Source: Prunus persica (taxonomy: Eukaryota > Streptophyta > Magnoliopsida > Rosales > Rosaceae). From it: a DNA stretch of 64,000 bases. The stretch spans positions 22,764,522 to 22,828,521 of the forward strand of contig NC_034014.1 in assembly GCF_000346465.2 (NCBI RefSeq). The letters run 5' to 3'. The position numbers were made by a program, and so were the translations under genes. The notes under the pieces were generated by a model. That model was not told the origin of the DNA, made no database searches, and worked only from the letters and a program-made list of their open reading frames with translations. Below, one piece after another: positions 40,610 to 51,919 of this stretch; the first letter of the stretch is position 1, and every line of letters starts with the position of its first letter.

Positions 40610-40759
40610 AACTATGTCCAAGTTTTGCTGTTTTGATTTTGATGAAGGCAATTGGGAAAGGTAAGATTAAAAGATGCAAAGATTCCTTGTTGTGGCTGAA
40701 GTCATCAAATGCAGCTTTCATCTTGAGATGGAGTTTGACAGCCCTGATAGGTACACCAC

Positions 40760-43700
40760 TTAATCATACTTTTCTTTTCATTCAAGTGGGTGGACCACAT
40801 TGAGCTGATTGAAATTTTGTCAAGTTTCTTTTGTGCTCATGTTATATGAATAGCCATGAGAGATGTAACACCAGAGTTCTAACTGGTGCCATTGCCTGAG
40901 AATAAGAACTTTCTGCTCTGGTGCACTGTCAAAAGTTTTAGCCACTGATTAAAGAATAATCCCTGTACTGGGAAACTTTATTTTGATCTATGTGGTTAAT
41001 TTTTATTGGTCTTTGATTTCATTCCAACATCGTACACCTTGATTTAACACCTAAAAGTTTGAAACTCTACTGCAGCAGATGCCAATCCGATTGGTTTATG
41101 GGCCAATTGACTATTACAAATTGGCTTGAAGGGGGAAACATTTCTCGATTAAGGTGCTACTTATCCATCATCATGGTTCTGAGATGGGAAATTGGCTTTA
41201 AGCTAACCCAAGTAGCCTTCTTAGAGGACCCCACAAATTGGAATCTTCAGGATTTTGCTGCATTTTTCTTTTATTTATGATTACTTGAGCTTTTGTTTGT
41301 TCTTACAGAGGAAATTTGCTGCTCTCCTTTACTTGATTGCTGGTCCCAACAGCTGTTTGTAGGGCTTTGTAATAATTTCATTAGGGTCACATTAGTACTT
41401 AGGATTCGATTTGATTAAATAATTCATAAAATTTAAGGCATGTTGAAGTAAGAAATGAAGGTAGAGTTAAAGATTTTTTTCATTTTGGGGAATAAAAGGG
41501 ATCAGAATGTATTAGCAAATGTTGATATCCTAGTATTTTTCACAAACTGAAATGGACAAAATTTAAGTGTCGGGATCCATTTCTTCCTTTAATATGCCTT
41601 TAAATTTAGTGAGTTATTCAAGCAAATTGGAAACTTGGCCTAGGATTATGGTGTACAAACTGCTGCCATAGTATTAATGGCATAATTACATTAGACTAAG
41701 GGAATCATATCTCAATGAACATGTTACTTCAAGTTTAGGACCATTGTCGTCATTTTCATGACTGTCAACAACATCCCTTTTTTTCTTAAATGGTGCAATG
41801 CCTCTTATCCCAATAAATGATAAGGGTATGTTTATGATGTCAATTATATCATAATATGTGAAATATTAGGAACTAATAATAAATTAAGTTGGTGTAGCAT
41901 CTGGATGAATACTTGATCATAATACTAACATTATCCCCATAGGAAATAACAATTAAGTTAGGTATGTGTACGGAATTGGACTCTTTGTCAAATGACCTTA
42001 TCTATGTACTGTAGATGAGGTCATTAATTCACCAAAAACAAAAGCTCCATTTGTTATGTTGTGACTGACGAATTGGACTACAGTCTATAATTGTGTCCCC
42101 ACCTACAAAGCCACTGATTGTTGATTATTTGTTTTGGAGAAAAGCTACATCGTTTGTGGTTGATTGTAAGTCGTTAATAAATATAAATATAAGATTAGAT
42201 CACAATTATTAACAACAAACAGGCACTTACACACGGACGATTAGCTAAGCTCATTTGTTCTTCCAAATCAGCTTTGAATAAGCTAATCCACATTGATGGA
42301 TGGAGAGAACCCAATGCTTTAATTTCTATATCAAGTATTTCTGAAATAAAATTGATGCAAAACTGCATGTCTTAATTTTCTATTTCAAATTTATATTATG
42401 TATTTGTTTGCTGCTGCAATGCATTTAAAATGAGGCCATTGTCAGTCTAGATTCTAAAACTTTAAATTGGCGGTTCAAAATGCTCTCGTACGAGGACATC
42501 TTGATAGTAATTAAACTCTTATCTGAGATTAGCTGGAATGGATTATTTCCATAATTATTTAGATATGTATATTTATGTCTGAATTATGACAGCATGAGTT
42601 AGTTATTGTGAGTCGTTGAAGCACGTGGGTGGGTCGCACAATGCAGCAACTCACAAGCACTCTTATCAATTCGTACACTAACGACTTATAATCTTTCACG
42701 TGCGTGTAGACAACTGATGATAGTATTTTTCTTGTTTATATTACGCAAGGTTGAAATTCATCCTGGGAAGAGGCTTCCCCTTTCATGGGTCACGTCTGAT
42801 TGGAAGACTGTTAAAAGCAGCATTACCTTTACCCTCATCAAGTTACGTGTTGTTTTTGCAATGTTGCAGTGCTGCTAGCTGTTTCATAAGTCATTCTGAA
42901 AACGACCCCCAGATCCCATGCCATTGCTGAGGGAGGGATTAATAAGTCAATCGAGTCCCCAAACACCGCATTTTTTTGCAAGCCACTAAAATAAAATAAA
43001 CAACACAGTCATTATTAGTTAATCCAATCAGATCAGATTATGAGAGAAAGAGAAAGATAATATAAACCTTTATATCTATATATTATATTAGGGCAGGCAT
43101 TAATTATTAAGCATAGATACAGAGGTACAGAGAGAGCAGAGGCAAATCTGGTTTCTTTTCTGAGAAGTTTGGTTTTGCTTGGTAATTGTCGGCACCTGCA
43201 AGTTGATTGGGGGGTGACATGCCTCACGCTATAGGGATAAGAACGCCACGTCTGTCAGACTAAGCGACACTCCAATTTGCTCACATTTCCCCACTTACGT
43301 GCCCCCCCACCCCCCCCCCCCATTCTATTTTAAAATTACTTCACTCCTTGTGATGTGAATCAATAATGGCCACATTCCAATTTGATAGCCTGTATAAATT
43401 TTATAATTTTGTATTTCTCAATTAGTTTCTAATACTTGTTATGTAAGAGATTGGTTTGTAGGTAAGAAAGAAAGGCTCAAAATTGTTCAGTTAATAGATG
43501 CATTAGTTACTTGTCAATTTGTGTAATGAGCAATGCTATACAAATTAGTTCCATCTCAAACTCTTACATTAAGTATCTCGCATATAGATTGTGCAAAGAT
43601 TCTACATGATTCCGTAATTTCAAGAATCTCGTCCGTAAAATGAAGAAATTGTGCTTTTGTGTTGATGTGATGTCATTCTTGTACTTTTTTAATGTGTGAG

Positions 43701-46320
43701 TTCCAAATATTTGTTATTTGCCTTATTTTTAGCTGAATATGACTAATTATAGGATAATTTTCCACTCAAAAACACTTTTGTTATAATCCCCAAGTATTCT
43801 TAGTACAAACCGTGAAGGACTAAAATTTCAATTGTTCACAAGTCAATGAGATGCTTTGTATAACCCTAAAAGAAAGAGAGAAAAGAACAACAATATTAGT
43901 TTTTTTTTTTTTTTTAAATAATAATTTTTTTCAATCAGATGCTTTCTTCTCCCAAGTGAAATGAACCCTTTCTTTCTTCTCAATATTTTAACGATGGAAT
44001 TATTGTGTGTCTATATATATATTATAGTTTTGATGCCTTTTCAGAGGCGACAAGTACTTATATGCGGCGATGATGATAAGGTTTCACAATAGTAAAATAG
44101 ACCAAAGTAAATTACATGACAAGCCTTGGGATTATGTTATGCTTCTCCACTTTAATAAAACCTCACACGTATATTTTAAAACCAAACAATAATGAAATTG
44201 CGTTCAAAACATATATTCTTCTATCTAATGATTTTTTAAATAATTTTATTTAAAGGACACCATTTAAGGTTCTCTACGAAAAAAAATTCAACTACCCAAA
44301 TCCTACACTTTTCACATCTTCATTCAGAGATCATATTTGCAAAAACTCATGCAAATTAATATAGACCAACAAAATCAATAAATATGATGCTTCAAAAACT
44401 TCACAGATGAATGCTACAATGCGGTTTAGATAATATCAATGCAAATTGCGAGAGATTCTCCAAAATGAGATCTCTTGAGATCTTTCCACAATTTGATGAT
44501 GATTGTGTTTGAAGATCATTGCCAGTTAGTATTTGATCCAAAGGTGGAGATTATACAATGTGGGACACCTAATCTAATCACGCGGACCCCAACATGTAAA
44601 TCCTTTATTGTGTCTTTTCCTACATGTACATCTATGATTGCGTCTTCACCACACTCCATCCCTCATCATTCCTCGAGTATATAACACGATAATCTAATCA
44701 TTATCAACATAAACCAAAGTTTTACAAGTTCAAATGCTCTTTGTTTTCTTGCTTATTATTATAGGCTGCTATAAGCTTGATTTCGATCCCACTATACTTT
44801 TGAACACAAGAACCATTAGCATGAGTTATTGGTTACAATATGGAAACCCTCATGTTGAATGTGTGAGAAAATCAGCCCATAGATTAATTGTTGTTCCTTT
44901 GGATGGTTAAATTCTTTCATAATATTAAAACGAGCGATTCACGTTTTTAACTTAACAGCCACACGTACTCTTATATCAATTATGATAATTCAAAACGTGT
45001 TAAAAGTGTCGAATAATTCTTTAATTGATTGGTACTTCATTATGTTAATTTGGAATACATCGAGATTTGAATCTAGAATTTAACCCTTAACCCATCCCAC
45101 CAAATACCATTTGAGTCAAGACTCATGTGCTTCAATATAATAAAATAAATATCAATGTCCTCTGAAACTATCATAAAGAACCTTGGTGGAAATTAGTCCA
45201 CACTTAATATAAAAATGGTAATTTGGTAATGTTTTGTGATGCATAATTGTGAACCACTACTTTTCTAAGTGTTTATTCAAATGCTTGCTATTACTTGAAA
45301 CCTCAAAAAGAATAACGTGATTTTTAAAATTGTGGAGGAAAGAAAGCTTCCAAAATCTTTAAAGAATCTCAACATGTTACTCCACGTTTGGTAGCATCAC
45401 AAAATACAAACAAAATATATAAATATTTTTTATTTTATTTTTCCCTTGATTAATAAATAAATTTAAAAACAAAAACAAAAAGAATAAAGATGAACCCTAA
45501 TTGGTGACTGCCCCCATACCACCCCCACCCAGGCAATCACTTACATGCTTCATTTTGATTGCACCTCATATTATTCCCACCACTTTTGATTTTAAAAACT
45601 TCCTCCTCAAAGTCCTAAAACTTCTTCTGCACCGCTTGCAATGCCAACGCTTTGTGCTTTTGTGTGAGTGTTGTGTGTGTGTGTTTCCTGATCTTGCACC
45701 AAGCAAAGCTCCCTCCTCAATGATTAATCCCCTTTTAAATACCATATCCTTTGGACACTTTCCCACTACCAAATACCATCTATTACCCCCTAATTAACTA
45801 TTAATCATAAACAATTGCCCTGCATGTGCACGCCATACCATACAAATACAGTAGAGTCATGGACCAATTCATTTCCAATTTTCCATGGTAATTATAATAC
45901 TAAGTTACTAACACCAATATATTATTATTGTTATTTTGTATATGAATAATGAAGAATGAAGAAGACCCCTTCTGTTAAAACAACATTATATGCTTCCTTA
46001 CATATAAGAAAGAAGTCGACTTACTTACTTATAAATTATAACCGACATATAAAAAAAAGTTTATAAATCATGTCAAGCTGTGATTTGTCTGTCAAAATGA
46101 ACGACTCGTATTAAGAAGGGAGGTCATTTGTTTAATCCAATGCAAGAAGCATCTAATACAATCTACCATACATTTTATTATTATTTTGATTTGATTTGAT
46201 TTGATTTAATTAGTGTGTGACGGAACCACCTTGGCAAGTTGAAGATAGAAAAAAGCAAAGCGAAGGGGCCAAAGGAGGGGCAAAGGGGCAAGGGGCAAAA
46301 ACATAAGATGAAAAGGAAAG
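40760..46320. other. Long intergenic region, no gene seen
   Basis: Five and a half kilobases without a recognisable gene. It contains a broken C run (43302-43321), T-rich runs (about 43901) and ordinary AT-rich sequence. The last 400 bases approach the LBD promoter. Confidence 0.5.
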
Positions 46321-46475
46321 CAGCTAAGCAAAGCCTCCCCCATCAATATAAATCCACATTCCACTCCCTCTCTCTATCTCTAGTCTAGTGTTGTTTCCAC
46401 AATCAAAAGCAACGAATCCAACGGTGGAGAACATCCTGCGCGGAAACACGGAGCCGCTCTCGCCCAACTCCTTGG

Positions 46476-46478
<3 letters not shown>

Positions 46479-46513
<35 letters not shown>
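46479..46513 (+). repeat. CT microsatellite in the LBD upstream region
   Basis: About seventeen CT units, with further CT-rich sequence at 46560-46590 and 46661-46679, in the probable promoter or 5' leader of the LBD gene. Confidence 0.85.
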
Positions 46514-46517
<4 letters not shown>

Positions 46518-46809
46518 CACCCAATTCCCTAGTTAAAACTCTCAATCCACGCACTCTGCTATCTCTCTCTCTTCTCTCTCTTCTCTCTCTTCAAGTCTTT
46601 GTTTTCAATTTATATAACACCCTCCTGAGCTCTCTTTGGCCAGCTTAGCTTAATTTCCTGCTCTCTCTCTCTCTCTCTCATCTCTTTACTTTTCTTGGGC
46701 GCAAAGAAATCCCAGTCCTCCTTCAACCTCAACCTGCTCTCATTCATGTAATTCAATCTCCCACTTCTGACTGACTGATATTTCACAAACCAAACCCTCT
46801 TCATAAACC

Positions 46810-47662
46810 ATGAGCTGCAACGGATGCCGAGTTCTCCGAAAGGGCTGCAGCGAATCCTGCATGCTCCGCCCTTGCCTCCAGTGGATCGAAACCCCCGAAG
46901 CCCAAGCCACGCCACCGTCTTCGTAGCCAAGTTCTTCGGCCGCGCCGGCCTCATGTCCTTCATCTCCGCCGTCCCCGATTCTCAGCGTCCCGGTACTTTA
47001 TCTACACCCACCAAAATCTCGTATTTTCCATCTCCACATCTCTCTTTTCGATTTTTCATTTCTGATTTTTCTGTTTTCTTTCAGTTTTGTTCCAGTCTCT
47101 GTTGTTTGAAGCCTGCGGCCGTACGGTCAACCCGGTCAACGGCGCCGTGGGGCTGCTCTGGACCGGCAACTGGCACGTGTGCCAGGCCGCGGTCGAGACC
47201 GTGCTCCGCGGCGGCACGCTTCGGCCGATACCAGAGCTCCTCGGCGGCGGCTCGACTTCCGACGAAGCCTCCGACGCCGATGGAGGCGGCGTCAACAACT
47301 GTACGGACATGTGGAGGCTCCGAGATCCGAGCCACAACTCCGGTTCTTCGTCCCGGTTCACCAGCTCCCGGTCCGCCAGGGTTTCCTCTCCGAAACGCAA
47401 GCGATCCGCCGACGAGGAGTCGTCCACGAAGGTGCTTCAGCTCCAGCACCATGCGGATCTGGATCTGCGGTTGACTCCGAGCCCGACTTTCAAAGCGAAG
47501 CCCAAACCCGAGACCCGACGAGCCGGAACGCCGTCGATGAACTCCGAGGAGTCGGTGGTCACCACGTGCTTCGAGAGCGGCTTGCCAGATAATCATCATC
47601 AGTATAACCAGCACTCTTATGGAGTGGGAGCAGAGAGAAAGCTACTCAACTTATTCCCTTGA
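46810..47662 (+). CDS. Class II LOB-domain protein (LBD37/38/39 type), frameshifted in exon 1
   Basis: Plant transcription regulator; LBD37-39 repress anthocyanin and nitrate-response genes in Arabidopsis. Exon 1 46810-46992, intron 46993-47084, exon 2 47085-47662, GT-AG. The zinc-finger motif C-x2-C-x6-C-x3-C is intact ([17 protein letters not shown]). The domain continues with [19 protein letters not shown] and, in exon 2, [20 protein letters not shown] and [20 protein letters not shown]. The tail carries an EAR-like DLDLRL repressor motif, a basic PKRKR, and the class II ending RKLLNLFP. About 46906 one base is missing relative to the family, so the ATG frame stops at TAG 46924-46926 after 38 codons. 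This may be a real lesion or an assembly error, as all the rest is intact. GC content is higher than the surroundings. Confidence 0.9.
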
Positions 47663-50010
47663 GTTTTCTCCATTTTTCTCTGTTTTTTGTTTTTTTGTGA
47701 ATGTGACGTTCACACTCGCGGCCATATACTCACGCGAGTCATCTGTCTCTGCTGTAAAATTCTTAGTTTTTTTGGTGGTTTTGTTTTGTCTATGGGTTTT
47801 CCCCGGAATCCATGTCCGGCGAGTTTTTGTTGATCTCCGGCGGCACAGGATTTCTCTCTTTTCTTTTTCTTACTGTTTATTAGAGATGGAAAAAGATGAG
47901 AGAAAGATGAGAGTTTGTCGGTGGTCCTTCCTTTGCTTCTTGATTGTAGTCGTTTTTTTTTAGTCTTTTTTTAGCTGCTAGCTAGCTAGTAGCCAGCCAT
48001 GAGTACTATCAACCTACCTATAAGTATAAGCTATATGAATAATCTCCATCAATTATAATTATATATCTTCCTTCCTTCCTTCCTTCCTCTTCTTGTTCCT
48101 TTTCATTTCTGGTTTCAGACTTCTCAGATGAATGCAGAGACTTGTCTGGTTGGTTGGTCCAGCTTCATCTTTATTAACTAACTCATCAAACTTGCATAAT
48201 ATGTGTTGGTGCTGAGTCACACCAAACCCAATTACCCCTTTAATTATTACTGCATTTTGGATTTGGTCAAGAATTCTAGTGAGCTGGTTTCTAGATCATT
48301 GACGTTTTTGGATGCTTTAATTAGTTGGATCATTGTCCTCCTCCTAGTCAAATCCAGAATATAATTTCAGTGGGTTTCGTTTCAAACCTGCACAAGCTCT
48401 AATTGGTAATCACAAAGCTCTAATTGATGATCAATCCAGTTGATTCATTAACCTTTAGATCTTGGAACAACAAAATCTCCTAATAATCCAAACTCACTAG
48501 ACAAATGGTCCACACGTATCTAATCTTCACATATCCTCAAGTATTTCAACAAATGTTAATGTTGTTTCTGATTCCACATGTCACATTATCGTTAATAATC
48601 TAACAAATTAGATAATAAATTATTAGAATTTTTAGTTAGTACATGAATCTATACTCGAGCTTCATTTTTAGTCACAGAATTCAGCTTTTAATTTCTGCCA
48701 TCCTCCAACTGTATAAGAGTTAAGTCAATATAGCTATCAAAATGGATAGCTCGTTTTGTCGTAATCGCATGTGACAATATATCATTGTGTCGATATGTTG
48801 TACTTGTATTGATGAAATTACCAGATTACTACAAGTGATACTATTCGAGGAAGTGATAAATAAAAAACTGAATTGAATAATGCAAAAAGAAACAAAAGGT
48901 ACAATACCATTGATGATTAACATTGTTATTATTTTATTTTAAGATGAGATATGAGTGAAATTATCGCAGTAAAAATTGCCTAGTGGAGAGGGTAAAAATC
49001 ACATTTACAGGAAAGCAATGATGAAGAAGCAAAAAAATTGTAGCAGCTTGTGGGTGAGCTTTCGGTAGAGGCGGCTTTTGGAGAACGGATAGAGGCAGCG
49101 GAAAGAATCAAAAGGGCTTGGGTTTTGAGTTGGGTGGGGGCCCACTGCTTACGAGGCTTGTAGTTTTGTGCGTCTCTCTCAGCCAATGGCAAGCCAAGAT
49201 AGTACGGACCATTGTCAGCGTCGATTTTGGCTGTCCTATCTATAATTTAATTATTTCATAATAATAATAATAATAATTTAAAAATATGCCTTATTTAGAT
49301 ATTTTATTTATATTTTCTTTCTTTCTTTAGCGTTTCCCTCCACTTGAACATTAATCAGCATTTCCTCCTCCTCCTATCTTGGGAGTGCGTGGGGTCCGCT
49401 CTTCATCACCATCCACTACCAATTTTTATTTTATTTTTTAAAAATATTAATATGTTTTTATTTTTATTTTTATTGAGAGGGAATATCTGACATCAGCATA
49501 CATTTTACCTTTTAAAAAAACGAAGTAAAATAAAAACAATAATAGATTGATAGCAAGAGAGGCGTGGGAATAGGGAAGGGTGAAATGGGGATTTTGCATC
49601 CCGCGGTGCTGCAGAGCTGCGTCTCGCCGCATTTGGCATGGGCCCCACGGAACCTTCTCTCATCCCCAACAATATGGGTTCCCCTAGTGCCTCAGTCTCC
49701 CAAGGCTCCTCCCCACTTGGTGGTGTGTTGTGTTGTTGCTGGTCTTTGATGCTCTCACCTGAGGAAGCACACATTGTCTGTGCTACTTCCTTACATTATT
49801 CATCAAATGAGTGTGACTTCAAGAGAGTAGTTTCATTCCGTGCCCTACCACCAACCCATAGGGAACAGTTTTACAATGACATGATTGGTTATGATGTGCT
49901 TGACCCAAACAAAAAATATTAATGTTTGAAAATACCGTATCAAAACGATTAAAACGGTAAATAGATATTAGTTTCTCAATTTGTCTCATACGCATGTTAA
50001 TATGAATAAT
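47663..50010. other. LBD 3' region and intergenic sequence
   Basis: The 3' untranslated region of the LBD gene lies at the start. A CTTC repeat (about 48068-48090) and an ATA run (about 49258-49275) follow. No other gene recognised. Confidence 0.5.
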
Positions 50011-50014
50011 TCAT

Positions 50015-50511
50015 GGATTTTTGGGTTTAATGGTCTCTGAACTTTGACCCGATTCGTATTTTAGTCCCTCAATTTCCAAAATCATTCATGTGGTCCTTCA
50101 ACTTTAGTTTCGTTAGAACATGGTCCTGCCATCAGTTTTGTTAACGTTTTCTGTTAAATTTGAGGGTCAAAATCGAAAATTGCTTCACTCCTGCCCCTCA
50201 CTCTATTTCATATTGTTGATTTTGTTGATGAAAAAAAATTGAATATTTCATCGTAGAGTTGGGACTCAGTGAGATGGTGAGGGTGAGGAAGGCTTGGTGA
50301 TGGTTGTTGAAAGGAATATTCATACGGTGGAAATTAAAAATAATACAAAAATACCATTTTGCCCCTACATTTAACAGAAAAGATAACAAAATTAATCGCA
50401 AGACCATTTGTCCTAACGAAAGTGAAGTTGAAGGATCACGAGAACGATTTTTGAAATTAAGGGAACAAAATGTGAATCTGGTCAAAGTTCATGGACAATA
50501 CCTAAAAACCA
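50015..50511. mobile_element. Mutator-like MITE with TIRs of about 120 bp
   Basis: The left arm (CTCTGAACTTTGACCCGATT, TAGTCCCTCAATTTCC, GGTCCTTCAACTTTAG) is the inverse of the right arm (CTAACGAAAGTGAAGTTGAA, GGTCAAAGTTCATGGAC). The design resembles the 38977-39975 element. Ends are approximate because no target duplication was found. Confidence 0.7.
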
Positions 50512-50634
50512 TTTATTTATTTATTTTATTTTATATTTATCTATAGATAATTTTTGTTGGCTGTAGATTTTTATTGGGCTTTTCACTTGTTACAGTCAAT
50601 CCATATATATATTTCTAACAATCATCTATATATA

Positions 50635-50912
50635 TATAAAGCAAAAGGCAGAGAATGGTGAAACATTCAAAATACCAGAAAATGCCCTTGGTTAATTCAA
50701 ACATTAAGAATTGAAATTATTAATTAAATGAGGATAATATGGTAAATTCACATTTTTTAATATTAAAAAAATTAAAATTAAAAACAAAATAAGATAATAG
50801 GTCCTACTTTTATAGAACATAACTACCCTGTTATCTTTTATTAATTCTAAAAATAAAATAAAAAAAAAAAAAAAACCAATTGGCACATGCGTGAGCATGT
50901 GTCAAGGGCTAG
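50635..50912 (+). mobile_element. Short Helitron-like element, copy 1
   Basis: Begins TCTATATATATATAAAGC after an A and ends CTAG before a T, as Helitrons do. A hairpin CACATGC-GTGA-GCATGTG (50884-50901) lies 7 bases before the terminal CTAG. 278 bp, non-coding. Confidence 0.7.
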
Positions 50913-51006
50913 TAAGTAAGAATAAAAATGGTATTTTATCCATCATTCAAATTTTAAAAATATTACAGCCGGCCCTTTTTTAAGTTTTGTGTGAAATAGA
51001 TATTTA

Positions 51007-51479
51007 TCTATATATATCAGTCCTGATCTCTTGGACCACAGGAGTCTAAGAGATTGTGGTCACTCACCATTGGATATTAATCTAATGGTTCAAAAAAGTT
51101 TCTTAAAAGGAGTTCAAGATTGAGTGAACCGTTGAATTTACATCCAACGGTGAGTGACCACAAATCTCTTGGACTCCTGTGGTCCAAGAGATCGGGACTG
51201 CTATATATATAAAGCAAAAGGCAGAGAATGGTGAAACATTCAAAATACCAGAAAATGCCCTTGGTTAATGCAAACATTAAGAATTCAAATTATTAATTAA
51301 ATGAGGATAATATGGTAAATTCACACTTTTTCATATTTAAAAAAATTAAAAGAAAAAGAAAAAGCAGATAATGAATCCTATTTTTATGGAACACAACTAC
51401 CCATTATCTTTTTTAATTCTAAAATAAATTTACTTATTTTTTTAAAAAAACCTCTCGCAAGCGCGTGCAGAGAGGCTAG
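51007..51479 (+). mobile_element. Short Helitron-like element, copy 2, interrupted by a hairpin MITE
   Basis: The 5' end TCTATATATAT at 51007 is separated by a 183 bp hairpin (51018-51200) from the continuation TATATATAAAGCAAAAGGC. The body is colinear with copy 1. The 3' end is GAGAGGCTAG, with a terminal hairpin CCTCTCGCA...TGCAGAGAGG that differs from the other copies. Confidence 0.65.
51018..51200. mobile_element. Hairpin MITE inserted in Helitron-like copy 2
   Basis: Near-perfect palindrome: left CAGTCCTGATCTCTTGGACC, right the complement ending GATCGGGACTG, arms about 58 bp. It sits inside a TA run, so the target duplication cannot be resolved. Confidence 0.8.
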
Positions 51480-51638
51480 TATATATAAAGCAAAAGATAG
51501 AGAATGGTGAAATATTCAAAATACCAGACAATGACATTGGTTAATTCAAACATAAAACAAAATCAGATAATAGGTCATACTTTTATGGAACATAATTACC
51601 CATGTTATCTTTTCTTAATGCATGTGCCAAGGGGCTAG
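51480..51638 (+). mobile_element. Short Helitron-like element, copy 3, internally deleted
   Basis: Starts directly at the end of copy 2 (CTAG|TATATATAAAGC), has lost about 120 bp internally, and ends ATGTGCCAAGGGGCTAG with only half of the terminal hairpin. Confidence 0.65.
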
Positions 51639-51919
51639 TATATATAAAGCAAAATGCAGAGAATGGTGAAACATTCAAAATACCAGAAAATGCCTTTAGT
51701 TAATTCAAACATTAAAAATTAAAAATATTAATTAAATAAAAATAATATGGTAAATTCACATTTTTTTCATATTAAAAAAACAAAATAAAAAACAAAATCA
51801 GATAATAGGTCCTACTTTTATGGAACATAACTACCCATATTATCTTTTTTTAATTCTAAAAAACAATTTTTTTTAAATAAAAAAAAACCAATTGACACAT
51901 GCATGAGCATGTGCCCTAG
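51639..51919 (+). mobile_element. Short Helitron-like element, copy 4
   Basis: Abuts copy 3 at CTAG|TATATATAAAGC, is colinear with copy 1 and ends with hairpin CACATGC-ATGA-GCATGTG (51896-51913), CC, then CTAG before T. Confidence 0.68.

Noticed and set aside
45686..45708. Minus-strand TTGCTTGGTGCAAGATCAGGAA resemblance to miR168 (similar first half)
   Set aside because: It carries an extra base and substitutions, and no star-like arm pairs with it downstream.
46324..46554. Arg-Glu repeat ORF on the minus strand upstream of the LBD gene
   Set aside because: It translates a CT microsatellite; low complexity only.
47056..47614. Long open frames on the minus strand and in other plus frames across the LBD exon
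   Set aside because: They are shadows of the GC-rich LBD coding exon; only the frame with LOB-domain similarity is credible.
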